DNA of 7,182 nt from contig JAOPYU010000221.1 in the NCBI GenBank assembly GCA_025964455.1, positions 1 to 7,182 of the forward strand. Direction: 5' to 3'. The notes under the pieces are model-generated. The model worked only from the letters and a program-made list of their open reading frames with translations. It did not search any database and had not been told where the DNA came from. This DNA is from Thermoleophilia bacterium. Its GTDB lineage: Bacteria; Actinomycetota; Thermoleophilia; Gaiellales; SKUG01. This document shows, piece after piece, positions 4,621 to 7,182 of this stretch (the first letter of the stretch is position 1; each line of letters begins with the position of its first letter). The position numbers were made by a program, and so were the translations under genes.

Positions 4621-7182
4621 CGTGCTCCGTTCGAATCGCCCGCGGCCGCGGGCAGCTCCACGGTGAAGGTACTACCCTCACCGAGCGTCGAGGATACCCA
4701 GATCCGTCCGCCCATCGCATCCACGAGTCCCTTGGATATGTACAGGCCCAGTCCGGAGCCGGAAATCCCGTTCGCGCCGGGCGAGACGTAGAACTTCGTG
4801 AACAGCTGCTTCTGCTCAGCCGGGGAGATACCCGCCCCGCTGTCCTGCACGCCGATGCGCACGTTGCCGCCGTCGGAGCCCACGTCGACCCGGATCTCGC
4901 CGCCCTCGGGCGTGAACCGCGCGGCGTTGTCGACGAGGTTGGCGAGGACCGTCTCGAGCTTGCCGGCGTCAGCGCGGACCGACAGCCCGTCCTCGCCGTG
5001 GATCGTGATGTGGCGTCGTGCACCGCGATCGCGGGCGCGGTCGACCGCGTCACGCAGGATCCCGGTGACCTCCACATCCGCCACGTGCACCTCGACGCTG
5101 CCGGCATCGATGCTCGAGACCTCGAGCAGGTCGTCGACGATGCCGGTGAGGCGCTCGGTCTCGGTCGCGATGTACTCCAGGAACACACGCCGATCGGCGT
5201 CGGGGAATTCGAGGTCGTCGCGCAGCAACGTGCTGGCGAATCCGTAGATCGAGGTGAGGGGCGTGCGCAGCACGTAGGAGACCGTCGAGACGAAGTCGCT
5301 CTTGAGCCGGTCGAGCGTGTAGGTCGCGGAGACGTCGCGGAATGCGTGGATCCAGCCGCCGGGCTCGTCGCCGGCGCCCTTGAGGCGCGACGAGGTGAAC
5401 GACAGGAACATCGGTGCGCCGCTCGGGCGCGCCTCGACGACCGACTGGCCCTCCTCCACGACCGTGTCGGTCGCGAGGCCGAACACGTCGCGCCACTGGC
5501 GTCCGAGCGCGGGCTCCTCCTCGATGCCCGTGAGCTCGGTGGCAGCGCGGTTCCAGATCGTGATGCGGCCCGTCGGATCGGTCGCGACGATGCCTTCGCC
5601 GATCGACTCGAGCAGGATCTGCAGTCGTTCGCGCTCCCGGCGGATGTTGTCGTAGAGCTCCGCATTGCGGATCGCGATGGCCGCGCTCGACGCGAAGCTC
5701 TCGAGCGATGCGATCTCCGCGCCCGACCACGTGCGGTGGCGACGCGAGTAAGCGCTCAGCACGCCGATCAGGTGCCCGCGCGGATGGCGCAGCGGCACGC
5801 CCAGGAATCCCTCGTATCGCTCGCCTGCGTTGGACTGCGCGGCGCCCTCGCTGGCGTGCTCCTCGACGCTGACGCTGCGACGCGACCGCGCGACTTCCTC
5901 GACGAGGCCCCCGATCGGCGACGCGAGCAGCGCTGCCACGAGCGACTCGTCCCGGCCAGCCGCCGAGTGCACGCGCAGCTCGGCCATGTTGATCCCGGGC
6001 GAGCCGTTGCTCGGCGCGGCGACAGTGGCCGCCCCCGGGGGCTCCCGGTCGATCGCTGCCGCGCGGGCTGCCGTCTCGCCGGCGATGGCGAGGGAGCAGG
6101 CATCCACCTCGAGCAGGACCGCCGACTGGTCGACGATGCGGTCGAGCACCGTCTGCGCCTTGAGCGTCTCGGCGATGAGCGCACTGACGTCTGCGAGGAC
6201 CTCGCTGAGCCGGCGGGTGCGGCGTTCGTTCTCGAACAGGCCCGCCCGCTCGAGCGCCGCGGTCGCGGCCGTGGCGAGGTTGTTCGCCACGACGAGCTCC
6301 TCGTCGCCGAAGCGCACCGTCGAACGGAAGCAGACGACGACCGTAGCCGAATGCCGCCCGTGGACCTGCACCGGGACTGCCAGCTGGCTCGAGATCCCGG
6401 CCGAACCCATGAGCGCACGCCAGCGCGGGCCGAGTCGCTCGTCGTTGACGATCGCGCGGCTCGTGACCACCCGGCGCAGCTCCATCGCCAGGGTCGCGGT
6501 GGATTCGTCGAACGAGCTCGGCTCGCGCAGGCCGCGCACGACGTCCTCGGGCGCGAGCCACGAGCCCTCGACGTGCAGCTCCTCGTCGCTGCCATCGCCG
6601 CCGACGACCATCGCCCAGTCGCCGTCGAGGACCTCGGTCGCCGCCTGCGCGAGCGCGGCGAGCGTCGCGGGTCGCGACAGGCTCGCCGAGAGCACCTGGC
6701 TGATGCGGTAGAAACCCGCCTGGATCCGCGCCTGGCGCGAGTGGTTGGAGTAGGCCTCGGCGTTGTGCAGGGCCAGCGAGGCGAGGTCGGCGAACGCCTC
6801 GAGCAGGGACTGGTCGCGTTCGCCGAACACACGGAGCGAGTCGCGGTCCGCGACGCTGATGACGCCGCGCAGGTCGCCCTGCCAGCGCACCGGTACCGCC
6901 ATGGCGCGACGCACGCCGCGGAACACGGGATGGATGTCGGGACCCAGGTCACGTTCGTAGTCGTTGGTCAGCTGGGAGACGCCGCTCTGCACGACGCGCC
7001 CGGCCAGGCCCTTCATGCCGACCTGCTCGCCGACGGCCTGCCGCTCGGCCTCCCCGAATGCGGCCGAGAGCGTGAGCGTGCCGAGCTCCCGGTCGTAGAC
7101 GTAGAACGCAGCGCTCTCGGAGCGCAGCAGCTTGGAGACCTCGGCGACGATGTGCTCGAGGACGCGGTCGAAGCGCAGGTCG
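4617..7182 (-). CDS. Multi-GAF/PAS sensor histidine kinase with Tyr in place of the H-box His (N-terminus outside window)
   Basis: The frame runs open from the right edge (first full codon at 7181) to TGA 4619-4617, giving 854 residues. The ATG at 7016 is internal, because the 55 residues before it ('DLRFDRVLEHIVAEVSKLLRSE' onward) are typical GAF sequence. Domains in fragment numbering: GAF1 1-145, GAF2 about 157-315, GAF3 about 325-508 with a long Ala/Gly/Pro-rich insert, PAS about 522-622 ('GIVATDPTGRITIWNRAATELTG'), a dimerisation/H-box region about 626-700, and an ATPase domain about 735-848. The ATPase boxes look sound: N-box N752 in 'NLVDNAARFTP', G1 'DSGAGIS' (D780), F-box 'LFTKFY', G2 'GSGLGLYISK' (808 on). 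In the H-box, however, the expected SHELRTP reads SYVLRTP: Y636 replaces the phospho-accepting His and V637 the acidic neighbour, while the Thr at +4 stays. No membrane helix is visible. The gene overlaps the response regulator by four bases. It probably senses a cytosolic signal; enzymatic activity is doubtful. Confidence 0.92.
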   Translation of the reverse strand, partial: DLRFDRVLEHIVAEVSKLLRSESAAFYVYDRELGTLTLSAAFGEAERQAVGEQVGMKGLAGRVVQSGVSQLTNDYERDLGPDIHPVFRGVRRAMAVPVRWQGDLRGVISVADRDSLRVFGERDQSLLEAFADLASLALHNAEAYSNHSRQARIQAGFYRISQVLSASLSRPATLAALAQAATEVLDGDWAMVVGGDGSDEELHVEGSWLAPEDVVRGLREPSSFDESTATLAMELRRVVTSRAIVNDERLGPRWRALMGSAGISSQLAVPVQVHGRHSATVVVCFRSTVRFGDEELVVANNLATAATAALERAGLFENERRTRRLSEVLADVSALIAETLKAQTVLDRIVDQSAVLLEVDACSLAIAGETAARAAAIDREPPGAATVAAPSNGSPGINMAELRVHSAAGRDESLVAALLASPIGGLVEEVARSRRSVSVEEHASEGAAQSNAGERYEGFLGVPLRHPRGHLIGVLSAYSRRHRTWSGAEIASLESFASSAAIAIRNAELYDNIRRERERLQILLESIGEGIVATDPTGRITIWNRAATELTGIEEEPALGRQWRDVFGLATDTVVEEGQSVVEARPSGAPMFLSFTSSRLKGAGDEPGGWIHAFRDVSATYTLDRLKSDFVSTVSYVLRTPLTSIYGFASTLLRDDLEFPDADRRVFLEYIATETERLTGIVDDLLEVSSIDAGSVEVHVADVEVTGILRDAVDRARDRGARRHITIHGEDGLSVRADAGKLETVLANLVDNAARFTPEGGEIRVDVGSDGGNVRIGVQDSGAGISPAEQKQLFTKFYVSPGANGISGSGLGLYISKGLVDAMGGRIWVSSTLGEGSTFTVELPAAAGDSNGAR

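Noticed and set aside
5050..6561. 503-residue minus-strand open frame inside the kinase gene
   Set aside because: It is an out-of-frame shadow of the kinase with extremely Arg/Ala-rich composition; the kinase frame carries the GAF, PAS and ATPase motifs.
1..7182. CRISPR array, insertion sequence, attachment site or integrated element at the tRNA
   Set aside because: I see no spaced direct repeats, transposase or integrase motifs, and no second copy of the tRNA 3' end in the window, although tRNA genes are common integration targets.

Overview
The window is GC-rich, tightly packed bacterial chromosome. GC-ending codons dominate every gene, short overlaps (ATGA) are common, and the tRNA has no encoded CCA. 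This fits a high-GC actinobacterial lineage, perhaps Thermoleophilia-like, but the phylum assignment is inference from composition and gene style only. I see no transposon, integrase, CRISPR array or phage hallmark gene.

Layout. (1) Plus strand 2-3280: the 3' part of a small DUF2007-type protein overlaps by 4 nt a Ycf46-like AAA+ ATPase (217-1728). After a 101-nt gap with a hairpin and a small palindrome come two closely spaced genes for Gly/Ala-rich hydrophobic proteins that I do not recognise (1830-2870 and 2876-3280). (2) 3281-3430: a 16-bp palindrome, a putative -10 box, a strong terminator-like hairpin with five T's, and directly abutting it a complete tRNA-Arg(TCT) gene. (3) 3431-4146: a 194-nt gap with two near-identical 17-nt palindromes and predicted hairpins, then an unrecognised two-helix membrane protein (3625-4146). 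(4) Minus strand, converging 12 nt away: a multi-GAF/PAS sensor kinase that runs off the right edge (7182 to 4617) overlaps by 4 nt a single-domain CheY-like response regulator (4620-4159).

Functionally, the right half is a cytosolic-looking sensory two-component operon in which the kinase H-box reads SYVLRTP instead of the usual SHELRTP. The phospho-accepting His and the neighbouring acidic residue are both lost, while the ATP-binding boxes and the regulator's receiver Asp are intact. This resembles DivL-type Tyr-for-His pseudokinases and is the most striking observation here. The left half may be a four-gene set: a DUF2007 protein coupled to a Ycf46-type ATPase, plus two hydrophobic orphan proteins. 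Conservation of that cluster elsewhere would make it a candidate undescribed system; from this window alone it is only a hypothesis.
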